A DNA stretch of 64,000 bases from assembly GCA_018241425.1 (NCBI GenBank), contig JAFEDU010000003.1:310001-374000 (forward strand). Reading direction: 5' to 3'. The position numbers were made by a program, and so were the translations under genes. This document shows, piece after piece, positions 51,166 to 60,436 of this stretch. The first letter of the stretch is position 1; each line of letters begins with the position of its first letter. This stretch comes from Pseudomonadota bacterium. Its GTDB lineage: Bacteria; Pseudomonadota; Gammaproteobacteria; Steroidobacterales; Steroidobacteraceae. A model generated the notes under the pieces. That model made no database searches and was not told where the DNA came from. It saw only the letters and a list, made by a program, of their open reading frames with translations.

Positions 51166-51814
51166 AGCGAATCTGCCTCCCTTCGGCGGTGCGGCTGGCC
51201 AGCGCGAGCCATTCGCCCTGCGGCGAGTACCAGAGCTCCACGCGGAATGCCTGTGCCTCGAGCGCGTAGTGTTCAGCCGGTACCGTGCGCCCCCGGACCA
51301 GCACCGGTTCGTCCGGCAGGTGGGTCAGGGCGACGGGCTCGTAGCGCCCGGTCTGGGCGTTGAGCAGCCGGCCCCCCTGGAGCAGCTGACGGTCCCAGTA
51401 CGCGAAACTGCGCACGCATCCCTGCAGCGCGGCGGGCCCCGAAGGGCCATGCACCCTGAAGGCGTTGTCGTCCTTTTGCCCGTGCACGATGTACTCGTGG
51501 CCATCCTCGCTCGTCCGTGCGTCGATCTGGCTGAGACATCCGCCGCGCCAGCGCTCGTAGTCCCGGTGTTCATAGCGATAGACCGGGATGAGAAGAGCGG
51601 TAACGCGCAAGTGCGCCTCGCTGTCCACCGTGGCCTCGTCGGGGCCTCCCGAAACCGTGAAGTCGTGCCAGCCGATGGGGCGGCCGTCGAGCGACACGGC
51701 GAAGTGCCAGCGATGCCCGGCCTCCATGGCCGGACCCGCCGCGGCCGGGGATGGGCCCGCGGGCAGCAGCGCACCGGCCAGGGCGGCCAGGAGAGGTGAA
51801 AGCGAAGTGCTCAC
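51149..51814 (-). CDS. DUF6134-like exported protein
   Basis: A 221-residue secreted protein: signal peptide (cleavage near AAAGPA), then [36 protein letters not shown] and a beta-rich body ending with [30 protein letters not shown]. From recall this is DUF6134 (related to DUF3108), often next to lipocalin and ECF-sigma genes. Predicted barrel or lipid-binding role is inference. GTG at 51814 is the best start. Probably the first gene of the cluster; the ~180 bases upstream form the divergent control region with the molybdo-enzyme genes and hold no other gene that I can support. Confidence 0.75.
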   Translation of the reverse strand: MSTSLSPLLAALAGALLPAGPSPAAAGPAMEAGHRWHFAVSLDGRPIGWHDFTVSGGPDEATVDSEAHLRVTALLIPVYRYEHRDYERWRGGCLSQIDARTSEDGHEYIVHGQKDDNAFRVHGPSGPAALQGCVRSFAYWDRQLLQGGRLLNAQTGRYEPVALTHLPDEPVLVRGRTVPAEHYALEAQAFRVELWYSPQGEWLALASRTAEGRQIRYEIPP

Positions 51815-51993
51815 GTGGGTATGTACGGCCGGGCTGGCCTCCCGGATGCACGGACCTCCCGGTGCAACGCAGCGTTTCGTCCCTCAAACGAGGTATGGCG
51901 GGAAAAAGCGATGCGCGCAAAAAATGCATATCGCTTGCCTTGCCGGGGCAGGCATCAAGGTCGCAACGCGGGGAACCCCCAGGGAGTCAGCTC

Positions 51994-52470
51994 ATGGCCA
52001 CCAAATTCACCATCAATGGCGAGGCGCACGAGCTCGACGTGCCGCCGGACATGCCGCTCCTGTGGGCGCTGCGCGACCACCTGCAACTCACCGGCACCAA
52101 GTTCGGGTGCGGCATGGCGCTGTGCGGGGCCTGCACGGTCCACATCGACGGACAGGCGACGCGCTCCTGCATCACTCCGGTGGCCGCCATCGAGGGCAAA
52201 GAGGTGACCACGATCGAGGGGCTCGCGACCCCCGCCGGCAAGGCGGTGCAGGCGGCCTGGATCGGGCTCGACGTGCCGCAGTGCGGCTACTGCCAGAGCG
52301 GCCAGATCATGTCGGCCGCGGCGCTGCTCGCCGGCAACGCCAAGCCCTCGGACGCGGACATCGACCAGGCGATGAGCGGCAACATCTGCCGCTGCGCGAC
52401 CTACGCCCGCATCCGCAGCGCCATCCACCAGGCCGCCGACCAGCTGGCCGCCGCCCCGTCCCAGGGCTGA
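51994..52470 (+). CDS. [2Fe-2S] small subunit of a xanthine-oxidase-family (IorA-like) dehydrogenase
   Basis: A 158-residue iron-sulfur subunit. The plant-type cluster motif is [12 protein letters not shown] (with GTKFGCG before it). The second cluster is in [10 protein letters not shown]...GNICRCATY. It passes electrons from the molybdenum subunit. The sequence resembles isoquinoline 1-oxidoreductase and aldehyde dehydrogenase small subunits. AGGGAGTCAGCTC precedes ATG 51994. The large-subunit gene follows 18 bases later. No TAT signal is seen, so it presumably crosses the membrane with its partner. Confidence 0.92.
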   Translation: MATKFTINGEAHELDVPPDMPLLWALRDHLQLTGTKFGCGMALCGACTVHIDGQATRSCITPVAAIEGKEVTTIEGLATPAGKAVQAAWIGLDVPQCGYCQSGQIMSAAALLAGNAKPSDADIDQAMSGNICRCATYARIRSAIHQAADQLAAAPSQG

Positions 52471-52488
52471 AGCGCAAGGAGTCACGCC

Positions 52489-54735
52489 ATGGATTCGAGA
52501 TACTTCCGCAGCCTCGCCCTCACTGCCGCCCCAGGACCGGCCGAGCTGTCGCGCCGCCAGTTCCTGAAGCTCACGAGCCTCGCCGGCAGCGGACTCACCC
52601 TCGGCGTGCTGCTGCCGGGCTGTGCGCCCGCAGGCAAGGGGCCGGACACCGCGGCCTCAGGCCCCCTGTCGATGCCGTTCGTGCGCATCGATCCGGACAA
52701 CACCGTCACCGTCATCTGCAAGCACGTCGAGGCGGGCCAGGGTGTCTGGACCGGGCTGCCGGCGATCGTCGCCGAGGAGCTGGACGCCGACTGGAGCCAG
52801 ATGCGCGCCGAGAGCGCACCGGCGCAGGTGCCGCAGTACGGCAACTTCGCCTTCGACCCCAAGGGCAGCGTGCAGGGGACCGGCGGCTCGACCGCGGTCG
52901 CGAACTCGTGGAACCAGCTGCGTCAGGCCGGCGCCACCGCGCGCGCCATGCTGGTCGCCGCGGCCGCCCGGGCGTGGGACGTGCCGCCGGCGGAGGTGAC
53001 CGTGAGCTCGGGCGTCGTCGCGCATGCCGGCAAAAACCGCAAGGCGAGCTTCGGCGAGCTCGCCTCCCTCGCCGCCCGCGAAAGGGTGCCGGGCGAAGTG
53101 ACGCTCAAGGACCCGGCGGCCTTCAGGCTCATCGGCGCGCAGGCGCAGCGGCTGCCGCGCCTGGACTCGAAGGCCAAGTCGACCGGCACGCAGCAGTTCG
53201 CGATCGACGTGACGCTGCCGGGCATGATGACCGCGGTGGTGATGCGTCCGCCGCTCTTTGGCAGCAAGGTACAGAGCGTCGATGCGTCCCAGGCCAGGGC
53301 CGTGGACGGGGTGGTGGACGTCGTGACGGTGCCGCGCGGGGTCGCGGTGATCGGCCGCGACATGTACTCGGCCAAGAAGGGACGCGAGGCGCTGAAGGTC
53401 GTCTGGGACGAGTCGGGGGCCGAGAAGCGTGGCACTGCCGAGATGCTTCGGGATTACCGCGCGCTGGCGCGCGGCAAGGACGCGGTGGTTGCCGGCCAGC
53501 ACGGTGACGTCGACGGCACGCTCGCGCACGCGGCGCACCGCATCGAGGCCGAGTTCGAGTTCCCGTACCTCGCGCATGCGCCCATGGAGCCGCTCACCGC
53601 GGTCTGCAACCTGCAGCCGGACAAGTGCGAGATCTGGGCCGGGTGCCAGTTCCAGACCATCGACCAGATGAATGCCGCCGCGCAGGTGGGACTGAAGCCC
53701 GAGCAGGTGACCATCCACACGCTCGCCGCCGGGGGCACCTTCGGTCGCCGCGCCAACCCCGAGTCGGACTACATCGTCGAGGTCACCTCGATCGCGAAGG
53801 CCGTGGGCGGCAAGTACCCCGTGCGCCTGATCTGGACGCGCGAGGACGACATCACCGGCGGCAAGTACCGCCCATTGAAGCTTCACCACATCACGGCGGG
53901 CCTCGGCAAGAACGGCGAGGTTGCCTACCGCCAGCGCGTGGTGGGACAGTCGATCATGTCGGGCACCCCGTTTGCCGCCATGATCAAGGACGGCGTGGAT
54001 CCGACGGCGATCGAGGGCAACGCGCCCGAGCAGTACGACCTCGAGCATGCCCATGTCTCGTGGACGCCGACCAAGAGCCCGGTGACGGTGCTGTGGTGGC
54101 GCTCCGTCGGCCACTCGCACATGGCGTACTCCAAGGAAGTCATGATCGACGAGCTGGCGCAGGCAGCCGGCGAGGATCCGGTGGCGTTCCGCCTGAAGCA
54201 CCTGGGCAAGCACCCGCGCCACGCGGCGGCGTTGAAGCTCGCCGCGGAAAAGGCAGGTTGGGACCAGCCCTTCGCCAAGCAGCCGGGTCGCGGACGCGGG
54301 GTGGCGGTGCACGAGTCCTTCGGCACCGTCGTCGCCCAGGTCGCGGAAGTCACCGTCAGCGGCGACAAGATCAGCGTCGACCGGGTGGTCTGCGCGGTCG
54401 ACTGCGGCATCGCAGTCACCCCGGACGTCATCCGCGCGCAGATGCAGAGCGGCATCGGCTACGGGCTGTCCGCGGCACTGCACGGAAAGATCACGCTGAC
54501 GGGCGGCAAGGTGGACCAGACCAACTTCCACCAGTACCAGGTGCTGCGCATGAACGAGATGCCGAAGGTGATCGAGGTCCACATCGTGCCCTCGGCCAAT
54601 CCGCCCTCGGGCGTCGGCGAGCCGGGTACGCCGCCGATCGCGCCCGCGGTGGCAAATGCAGTACGTATGGCGACCGGGCTCAAGCTGCGGTCGCTGCCGT
54701 TCGACCTGGCGGCCGCGCGCGCGGCGAAGGCCTAG
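52489..54735 (+). CDS. Tat-exported molybdopterin large subunit (IorB-like)
   Basis: A 748-residue molybdenum hydroxylase subunit. A twin-arginine signal ([14 protein letters not shown]) is followed by a lipobox-like LLPGC, so it may be a Tat-exported lipoprotein. The catalytic part contains [47 protein letters not shown] and the C-terminal molybdenum-cofactor Glu context [19 protein letters not shown]. The substrate may be an N-heterocycle or aldehyde; IorAB homologues oxidise isoquinoline. No cofactor-insertion (XdhC-like) gene or cytochrome partner is adjacent, so electron acceptor and substrate are open. Confidence 0.9.
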   Translation: MDSRYFRSLALTAAPGPAELSRRQFLKLTSLAGSGLTLGVLLPGCAPAGKGPDTAASGPLSMPFVRIDPDNTVTVICKHVEAGQGVWTGLPAIVAEELDADWSQMRAESAPAQVPQYGNFAFDPKGSVQGTGGSTAVANSWNQLRQAGATARAMLVAAAARAWDVPPAEVTVSSGVVAHAGKNRKASFGELASLAARERVPGEVTLKDPAAFRLIGAQAQRLPRLDSKAKSTGTQQFAIDVTLPGMMTAVVMRPPLFGSKVQSVDASQARAVDGVVDVVTVPRGVAVIGRDMYSAKKGREALKVVWDESGAEKRGTAEMLRDYRALARGKDAVVAGQHGDVDGTLAHAAHRIEAEFEFPYLAHAPMEPLTAVCNLQPDKCEIWAGCQFQTIDQMNAAAQVGLKPEQVTIHTLAAGGTFGRRANPESDYIVEVTSIAKAVGGKYPVRLIWTREDDITGGKYRPLKLHHITAGLGKNGEVAYRQRVVGQSIMSGTPFAAMIKDGVDPTAIEGNAPEQYDLEHAHVSWTPTKSPVTVLWWRSVGHSHMAYSKEVMIDELAQAAGEDPVAFRLKHLGKHPRHAAALKLAAEKAGWDQPFAKQPGRGRGVAVHESFGTVVAQVAEVTVSGDKISVDRVVCAVDCGIAVTPDVIRAQMQSGIGYGLSAALHGKITLTGGKVDQTNFHQYQVLRMNEMPKVIEVHIVPSANPPSGVGEPGTPPIAPAVANAVRMATGLKLRSLPFDLAAARAAKA

Positions 54736-54739
54736 CGAA

Positions 54740-55354
54740 TCAGACGGCGGCGAAGCTGCGGCTATCCGCGCTCCAGCGCGGCGCCGCGGCGAGGGCCGCG
54801 GGAACCTCCTCGGGGGTGGCTACGGTCTGCCACATTGTGAGGTGCCGCGTGTCCATGAAATGCTCATCGACCGCATGGCGCAGCAGCGTCACCAGCGGGT
54901 CGAAGAAGCCGCGCGTGTTCACCAGCACGATGGGGTTCAGGTAGAGGCCGAGGCGCTTGAGCGTGATCGCCTCGAGCAGCTCCTCGAGCGTCCCCGAGCC
55001 CCCGGGCAGCGCGATCGCGGCCTGCGACAGTGCCAGCATCCGGTGCTTGCGGGTGCGCATGTCCTCGACCAGCTCGAGCTCTGACAGGCGTGGGTGGCCC
55101 CATTCCAGGTCCGCCATGAAGCGCGGCAGGATCCCGATTACGCGGCCACCGGCCGCCAGGGCGCCGTCGGCCAGGGCCCCCATCGACCCCACGGCGCCGC
55201 CGCCGTACACGATGGCGATGCCGGCACTCGCGAGCACGCCACCCAGCCGCCCGGCGGCTTCGCGGTATTGAGGATGGGAGCTGCGGCTCGAGGCGCAGTA
55301 GACGCACACGGCGCGCGCCGGCACGACAGGATCTATGTCGCCGATACTGCTCAC
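54740..55354 (-). CDS. LOG-family (TIGR00730) nucleotide phosphoribohydrolase-like protein
   Basis: A 204-residue Rossmann-like protein with the LOG motifs [28 protein letters not shown] and [17 protein letters not shown] (PGGxGTxxE). These enzymes cleave ribose 5-phosphate from nucleoside monophosphates; annotation as lysine decarboxylase is an error in the family. Start ATG 55354. Convergent with the molybdo-enzyme gene, four bases apart. Confidence 0.9.
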   Translation of the reverse strand: MSSIGDIDPVVPARAVCVYCASSRSSHPQYREAAGRLGGVLASAGIAIVYGGGAVGSMGALADGALAAGGRVIGILPRFMADLEWGHPRLSELELVEDMRTRKHRMLALSQAAIALPGGSGTLEELLEAITLKRLGLYLNPIVLVNTRGFFDPLVTLLRHAVDEHFMDTRHLTMWQTVATPEEVPAALAAAPRWSADSRSFAAV

Positions 55355-55404
55355 GAGCTCACGAGGTCAGGAGGGGAGCAAGGGGCCGTCCCCGTGTGCG
55401 TGCC

Positions 55405-56283
55405 TCAATGACCCTTGGGCCGCGGTATCGCGCTCGGCTGCTGCGCGAGTTCGACCGCCTGTCCCACCCAGTCATCGTCCTCGATCCGGCGGTGGAAGCC
55501 CTCGATCTGGTCCTCGACCTGGCGGACGTCTTCCGGCGTCCACTCGGCGATCTGCCAGAAATAGAACACGCCGATGTTGTGCAGCGTGCGCTCCATGACC
55601 TTGGCGACGCCCTTGATGCGGCTGAGGTCATCGGGTTTGCCGAGTGCCGGCTGCTTGAGCAGGTTGCGGCTCCCGCGGCGCACCATGTCATCGTCGAGTT
55701 CCTCGTCCGGGGAGTCGTCGAGGCCTTCGCTATCCTCCACCTCACCGGCGTGCGCCTCCACGGTGATCGCAGCCGGCGGCTCCTCGTCGTGCTCCAGTGC
55801 TGCCGCCGGCGCCGACTCGGGAACTGCCGGGGCCGCATCGCGCGGGTGCAGCCCACGCACGGCCCCGGTCAGTTCATCCAGGCGCGACTGCAGCGGGAAC
55901 AGCGCATGCTCGATCGCGGTCAGCCGCGCATCGATGCTCCCGAGGTCCGGCGGCGCCGGGATCCGGATGCCGTCGATGCGTTCGCCCAGGACCTCGAGGC
56001 GCTCCTCCAGCGGTCCCAGGTTGACGCGCTCGGGTGGCGGCAGCTCGGTCACGGCGGCCTGCACCGAGGCGATCTGATCGGTGATCGGATCCAGGTCCAC
56101 CTCCGGACGCGCCGCCAGGCGCTCCTCGAAGCTGTGGCGCCACGCCTGCCACTCCTCGCGCGCCCGCGCGTACTCGAGCGTGACGTCCTCGTAGTGCCGT
56201 CGGAACCACCAGCGCGCGACGAATGCGCCGCTGCCCGCGGCCAGCACCAGCAGTAACAGGATCTTGATCAGCAGAAATCCCAT
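55405..56283 (-). CDS. membrane-anchored helix-hairpin-helix protein
   Basis: A 292-residue protein: N-terminal TM helix (LLIKILLLLVLAAGSGAFVARWW), a coiled-coil middle (~30-140), an acidic linker, and a C-terminal helix-hairpin-helix (DDLSRIKGVAKVMERTLHNIGVFYFWQIAEWTPEDVRQVEDQI). The hairpin resembles the '30S S13/H3TH' type found at the end of other membrane or NADH-dehydrogenase-associated proteins, where it is assumed to mediate binding. Function unknown. It follows the OmpA-domain gene by 24 bases, so is likely cotranscribed. Confidence 0.75.
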   Translation of the reverse strand: MGFLLIKILLLLVLAAGSGAFVARWWFRRHYEDVTLEYARAREEWQAWRHSFEERLAARPEVDLDPITDQIASVQAAVTELPPPERVNLGPLEERLEVLGERIDGIRIPAPPDLGSIDARLTAIEHALFPLQSRLDELTGAVRGLHPRDAAPAVPESAPAAALEHDEEPPAAITVEAHAGEVEDSEGLDDSPDEELDDDMVRRGSRNLLKQPALGKPDDLSRIKGVAKVMERTLHNIGVFYFWQIAEWTPEDVRQVEDQIEGFHRRIEDDDWVGQAVELAQQPSAIPRPKGH

Positions 56284-56307
56284 GGCAGCTCCCGTGGAAC
56301 CTTGCGG

Positions 56308-57159
56308 CTACTTGCCGTTGACGGTGTGGAACTCGATGCGGCGATTCTTCGCCCGACCGGCCTCGGTGGTGTTGTCCGCGATCGCATGCCGCGCGCCGTA
56401 GCCTTTGGCCGTCAGGCGCGAGGGCGGGACGCCGCGGGCGATCAGCGCCCTGCGCACTGCCTGGGCGCGTTCCGCGCTCAGGTGCTGGTTCACGCGGCCG
56501 CGGCCCACGGTGTCGGTGTAACCCTCGATGCGGATCTTGCCCGGACAGGCCTTGACCTGGTGTGCGAGCTTGTCGAGCAGCGCGCTGCTCCGCGCCGTGA
56601 TCCTGGCGCTGCCGCTCGCGAACTCGACCTGCTCGGAGGCGAGCAGGCTCGCGAGCGAGGTCTCGCAGCCGGCGCGCGTGAGTGGCTTTGCGGTGGCAGC
56701 GACCGCGGCGGCCGCTGGCGCGGAAGTTGGTGGCACCGGTACGGGCTGGGCGGTGGACGCAGGCGCCGCCGCTACCGGCTCGGGGGTGGCAACCGGCGGC
56801 AGGAAGTCGCCGGTGACGCTGGTCGCGCACCGCTGGCGGCCGAGCCACGTCGGACAGGTCGTGTTGCGGGCGGCGAGGAGGGCACGCTCGCCGTCGCCCG
56901 CCGCGGGCTCGACGCCGGCGAGCTTCACCGCCTGGCCGGAAACCGAGACACCGACCCAAGCCATGCCCGCACTGGCGAGCTGTTCGCGGACCTCGCGCTC
57001 GAGGGTGCCCTGGATGCCCTCGTGGGCCAGGGGCCCCAGCGCATAAAGGGCGATGAGTGCCAGCACGGCAGTCGGCAATGCGCCGCGCCAGAGGAAGGGC
57101 CATACCGGTGCGTCGCGCCAGATGAGCTGCCGGTGCGGAATAACAGCCGCGGATGCCAT
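56308..57159 (-). CDS. OmpA-domain envelope protein
   Basis: A 283-residue protein with an N-terminal TM anchor (FLWRGALPTAVLALIALYALG), a BON-like segment (GIQGTLEREVREQLASAGMAWVGVSVSGQAVKLAGV), a Pro/Ala linker and a C-terminal OmpA peptidoglycan-binding domain (IRIEGYTDTVGRGRVNQHLSAERAQAVRRAL...RLTAKGYG...NRRIEFHTV). It anchors something in the inner membrane to the cell wall. ATG 57159 is chosen for the GGGGGACGC ribosome site. The ~225 bases between it and the tRNA contain only their divergent promoters. Confidence 0.85.
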   Translation of the reverse strand: MASAAVIPHRQLIWRDAPVWPFLWRGALPTAVLALIALYALGPLAHEGIQGTLEREVREQLASAGMAWVGVSVSGQAVKLAGVEPAAGDGERALLAARNTTCPTWLGRQRCATSVTGDFLPPVATPEPVAAAPASTAQPVPVPPTSAPAAAAVAATAKPLTRAGCETSLASLLASEQVEFASGSARITARSSALLDKLAHQVKACPGKIRIEGYTDTVGRGRVNQHLSAERAQAVRRALIARGVPPSRLTAKGYGARHAIADNTTEAGRAKNRRIEFHTVNGK

Positions 57160-57385
57160 CGAATGCGTCCCCCGCCATCCACGTGTTGGTGGTCGGCATT
57201 TGAACGCCAGCCGCGCGCGGATGCAATTGCGCGGGCCTAGGCATCGCGGGGGCCGGCGCCGAGGATTTCGCACGCGGCGCCGTGGCTTGGTAGAGTAGCG
57301 GCCCCGAGCGACGCGTGGCGCACCTTGCTTCCGGCCTCCAGGGCGCATGCTCTGGGATACGTAAGTAGCTGATTTAGAAGAGGCC

Positions 57386-57459
57386 GCGGGTGTAGTTCAA
57401 TGGTAGAACTGCAGCTTCCCAAGCTGCTAACGTGGGTTCGATTCCCATCACCCGCTCCA
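57386..57459 (+). tRNA. tRNA-Gly (CCC)
   Basis: A complete 74-base cloverleaf with encoded CCA. Acceptor GCGGGTG pairs with CACCCGC (discriminator T). The D arm is TAGTTCAATGGTAGAAC. The anticodon arm GCAGC-TTCCCAA-GCTGC gives anticodon CCC. The T arm is GTGGG-TTCGATT-CCCAT. CCC reads GGG glycine codons, which are common in this genome. No integrase or attachment repeat flanks it. Confidence 0.97.
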
Positions 57460-57512
57460 CTTCTCTCGCGCCGATGTCTCAGGGCGGGGTCCCAAGGACT
57501 TTTCTCACAGCT

Positions 57513-58007
57513 ATGAGCGCCCAGCCCAAGCCCGGACGAAAGCTGAGGTTCACCTCGACTCTCCAGAACTGGGCGCAGGGCATGGACTATTGCGCCCTCG
57601 CCGTCCCGGCGGACGTCACCGAGGCGTTGGGCACGAGGCGCGCCGTCCTGGTCATGGCGCGGCTCAACGATTCGGCATCCTTCAAGGTCAGCCTGTTCCC
57701 CGCCGGCGGTGGGCGGCATTTCATTCGCGTCCGGAAGAGGGTGCGTCGCGATCCGGGTCTCGAGGAGTGTGATCGTGTACGGGTGGAGATCACGATCCTT
57801 GATCGCGCGGACATCGAGATTCCGCGGGACCTGTCCGCCGCCCTGCGCCGCAAGAAGGCGCTCGCCCGCTTCAACGCCCTGACTCCCGGGCGCAGGAACT
57901 ACATGATCCGGCGCATTGACGAGGCTTCAAAGCCCGAGACGCGGGCGCGTCGCGTGCGCGAAGTGGTCGACGCCACGTGTGCGCCGGCGAAAAAGCCGGG
58001 TCATTGA
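57513..58007 (+). CDS. DUF1905 / YdeI-OmpD-associated protein
   Basis: A 164-residue protein with two known parts: an N-terminal DUF1905 domain (KLRFTSTLQNWAQGMDYCALAVPADVTEAL...VSLFPAGGGRHFIRV) and a C-terminal YdeI segment (IPRDLSAALRRKKALARFNALTPGRRNYMIRRIDEASKPETRARRV). These proteins are linked to envelope stress and bacteriocin tolerance, without a known mechanism. ATG 57513 is chosen because an earlier in-frame ATG at 57432 lies inside the tRNA. Confidence 0.85.
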   Translation: MSAQPKPGRKLRFTSTLQNWAQGMDYCALAVPADVTEALGTRRAVLVMARLNDSASFKVSLFPAGGGRHFIRVRKRVRRDPGLEECDRVRVEITILDRADIEIPRDLSAALRRKKALARFNALTPGRRNYMIRRIDEASKPETRARRVREVVDATCAPAKKPGH

Positions 58008-58056
58008 GCGCCCGGGCGTCCCGCCGGTCGCGGTCCGCGGAGCGCCCGCATGCCGA

Positions 58057-58690
58057 TCACGGCGGCGGATGCTCGATTATCCCGAGGGTCTTCAGCCAGG
58101 CCTCCACCAGCTGAGGCCAGCGACCGATCGCCGCCTCGCTGTGGCGGAGCCCGAACGCATGACCGCCCCGGGCGTAGAGATGCATCTCCACGGGGACTCC
58201 CGCTGTCTTCAGCGCGGGATTGCTCCACTCCGTCGGTCGTGTCGTTCTGCGCCCGGAGCAGGAAGGTCGGCGGCAAATCCGTACGGGCGTGGATCTCGGG
58301 CCGCAGCCACAAGTCGGTCTCGTTGCCGGTGGCGGGGGTCCTCGTCCTCGTGCACCCACAAGTGTCCGGGGTAGAGCGCGATCACGAAATCCCGGCGGCA
58401 GCTGAGGTCGTCCGCGGCATCCACGCGCGCATAGGAGCGGTGATCGAAATGCGTGCTGACCGCGGCCACCAGGTGTCCGCTCGCCGAAAACCCGATCACG
58501 CCGATCTTGTGCGGGTCGACCTGCCATCCCGCCGCATGCGCTCGCACGGGCTCAAGGTTCGTTGCGCGTCCCCCAGCGCGGTCTGCACCTTCGGGCAGAC
58601 GCGGCGGTGTTGCTGCGTATCCCACCACGGGCCGGAGCCCGGCGCCCGGTACCTGAGGAGCACATAACCCGTCGCGTCGCACCGCAACAT
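58057..58690 (-). pseudogene. broken alpha/beta-hydrolase (acetyl-esterase type)
   Basis: Fragments of one esterase occur in three reading frames on the minus strand. YRAPGSGPWWDTQQHRRVCP (first) continues in another frame with VDPHKIGVIGFSASGHLVAAVSTHFDH and FVIALYPGHLWVHEDE. It then shifts again to PPTFLLRAQNDTTDGVEQS, and again to VPVEMHLYARGGHAFGLR. The nucleophile motif reads GFSASG where GFSAGG is usual. At least three frameshifts (near 58560, 58330 and 58215) and a missing N-terminus show it is dead. It sits downstream of the amidohydrolase gene on the same strand. Sequencing error cannot be excluded, but the missing N-terminus argues for decay. Confidence 0.85.
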
Positions 58691-58699
58691 AGAGGTTGT

Positions 58700-60436
58700 C
58701 TACGGACTCCAGGTCCAGTCGTGCGCGTCCTTGCGACAGCCGCCGTCGGGATAACCCTTCCATGCGCGCCCGCGCACGATGCGTCCGCTGTGCGCACCGG
58801 TAGCGACTCCGTCATCGACGGCAAGCTGGCCGTTCACGATCACATAACTCACGCCGGTGCTGAGCTGGTGGGGCTTCGCGTAGGTCGCATGGTCCTGGAT
58901 GGTCGCCGGATCGAAGACCACGACATCCGCGTAGTTGCCGACCCGCAGGCGGCCACGGTCCTTGATCGAGAGATTATCTGCGGGCAACGCAGCCAGCTTG
59001 CGCACTGCTTCCTCGACGCTGAGCACGTGATCCTTGCGCACGTACTGCGCAAACACGCGCGCGAAGTTGCCGTACGCGCGCGGGTGCGCCGCCGACAGCA
59101 GGAAGACACCCTCCGGTGCCTCGCCGGCCTCGTCCGACCCGAAGCTGACCCAGGGCAGCGCGACTTCGCGGCGCACGTTGTCCTCGCTCATCAGGAAGTA
59201 GGCCACTCCCACCCGCGTGCCATCCTCGATGACCAGGTCGATCGCGGCGTCCTCGGGCGAGACGCCCCGCTCACGGGCCACGTCGGCGAGCGTGCGGCCG
59301 GTCAGCGGTTTGAGTGCCGGGTTCTTCAGCTGCAGCAGCAACGTACCCTCGGGGCCGGCCTTGACGAGGAGGTTTTCCCATCCCTTCGGGTGCGGATCAC
59401 GCATCTCGGCAATGACCCGGGCACGCACGGCGGGATCCTTCAGCTGCTTGATCCAGGCCTCGAGGCCACCGCTTTGTACCCAGGTCGGCATCGCGGCATC
59501 CAGGCCCGTGGCTCCCGCGGTGTAGGTGTACATGTTGGCCGAGATGCGCACGCCGGCCGCCCGCGAGGCGTTGATCCGGGCGACGACGTCATCGAGCTTG
59601 GACCAGTTGTCACGTCCGGCGAGCTTGAGGTGGTAGATCTCGGCCGGAGCGCCACTGCTGCGGGCGATCTGGATCGTCTCTTCGAGCGCTTCCCCGATGT
59701 GGTCGCCTTCGCTGCGCATGTGGGCGGTGTAAATGCCGCCGCAGCGGGCCGACTCCTTGGCCAGCGCCTCGAGTTCGGGGGTGTGGGCATAGGTCGCCGG
59801 GGCGTAGATCAGCATGGTGGTAAGGCCCATGGCTCCTTCTTCCATGGCGCCGTGCACGAGCGTGCGCATCTGGTCGAGCTGAGCGGCGGTGGGTTGCACG
59901 TCCGACTCCCCGAGCACGTAGGTGCGCACCGTGGGTGCACCCACGAAGGAAGCGACGTTGGGGCTGATGCCCCGATGTTCGAGGACTTCCAGGTACTCCC
60001 CGAGCGTGGTCCACGTGACCGGGAACTTGACGTCGATCTGCCGTTGCACCATCAGGTGCTTCATCTCGTCGTTGAGCGGCCCCATGGACTCCTCGCCCAT
60101 GACCTCCAGGGTGACGCCCTGCGTCAGATCCGAGAGCGCGCGTCCGTCGGCGAAGAAGGACTCTTCGGGGTGGGCCAGCATGTTGATGAAGCCCGGCGCC
60201 ACGGCCTGTCCGTGTGCATCGATGGTGCGCCGGCCCTTGAGGTCGTGGTGGGCGCCGAGGTAGGTGATCCGGTCGCCGTCGATGGCGAGGTCTCCGTGCC
60301 GCGGCGCGCTTCCGGAACCGTCGTAGATCACGCCGTTGATGATCACCACATCGTGGACATCCGCGGTGAGCGCGATTCCTGGCAAAGCGGCGGAGAGCGC
60401 AAGACCCAGGGCGAGGGACAGGCGACGTGCGTTCAT
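58700..60436 (-). CDS. secreted N-acyl-D-amino-acid deacylase-like amidohydrolase
   Basis: A 578-residue exported amidohydrolase. The signal peptide ends near ALTA-DV. The N-terminal beta region DVVIINGVIYDGSGSAPRHGDLAIDGDRI and C-terminal NYADVVVFDPATIQDHATYAKP are typical of D-aminoacylases. The metal strand reads APGFINMLAHPEES, where the usual PGFIDxHxH is replaced, so the first metal histidine is lost or shifted; other ligands (YTAHMRSEGD, IYHLKLAG) remain. It may cleave acylated peptides or amino acids. The stop lies near the esterase pseudogene; its start overlaps the P1 peptidase stop (ATGA). Confidence 0.8.
   Translation of the reverse strand: MNARRLSLALGLALSAALPGIALTADVHDVVIINGVIYDGSGSAPRHGDLAIDGDRITYLGAHHDLKGRRTIDAHGQAVAPGFINMLAHPEESFFADGRALSDLTQGVTLEVMGEESMGPLNDEMKHLMVQRQIDVKFPVTWTTLGEYLEVLEHRGISPNVASFVGAPTVRTYVLGESDVQPTAAQLDQMRTLVHGAMEEGAMGLTTMLIYAPATYAHTPELEALAKESARCGGIYTAHMRSEGDHIGEALEETIQIARSSGAPAEIYHLKLAGRDNWSKLDDVVARINASRAAGVRISANMYTYTAGATGLDAAMPTWVQSGGLEAWIKQLKDPAVRARVIAEMRDPHPKGWENLLVKAGPEGTLLLQLKNPALKPLTGRTLADVARERGVSPEDAAIDLVIEDGTRVGVAYFLMSEDNVRREVALPWVSFGSDEAGEAPEGVFLLSAAHPRAYGNFARVFAQYVRKDHVLSVEEAVRKLAALPADNLSIKDRGRLRVGNYADVVVFDPATIQDHATYAKPHQLSTGVSYVIVNGQLAVDDGVATGAHSGRIVRGRAWKGYPDGGCRKDAHDWTWSP

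Noticed and set aside
57386..57459. tRNA-Gly as an attachment site for an integrated element
   Set aside because: No integrase, phage gene or duplicated tRNA 3' end was seen on either side.
57432..57512. Upstream ATG extending the YdeI-type protein
   Set aside because: The ATG lies inside the tRNA-Gly gene; the ATG at 57513 gives the normal family start.
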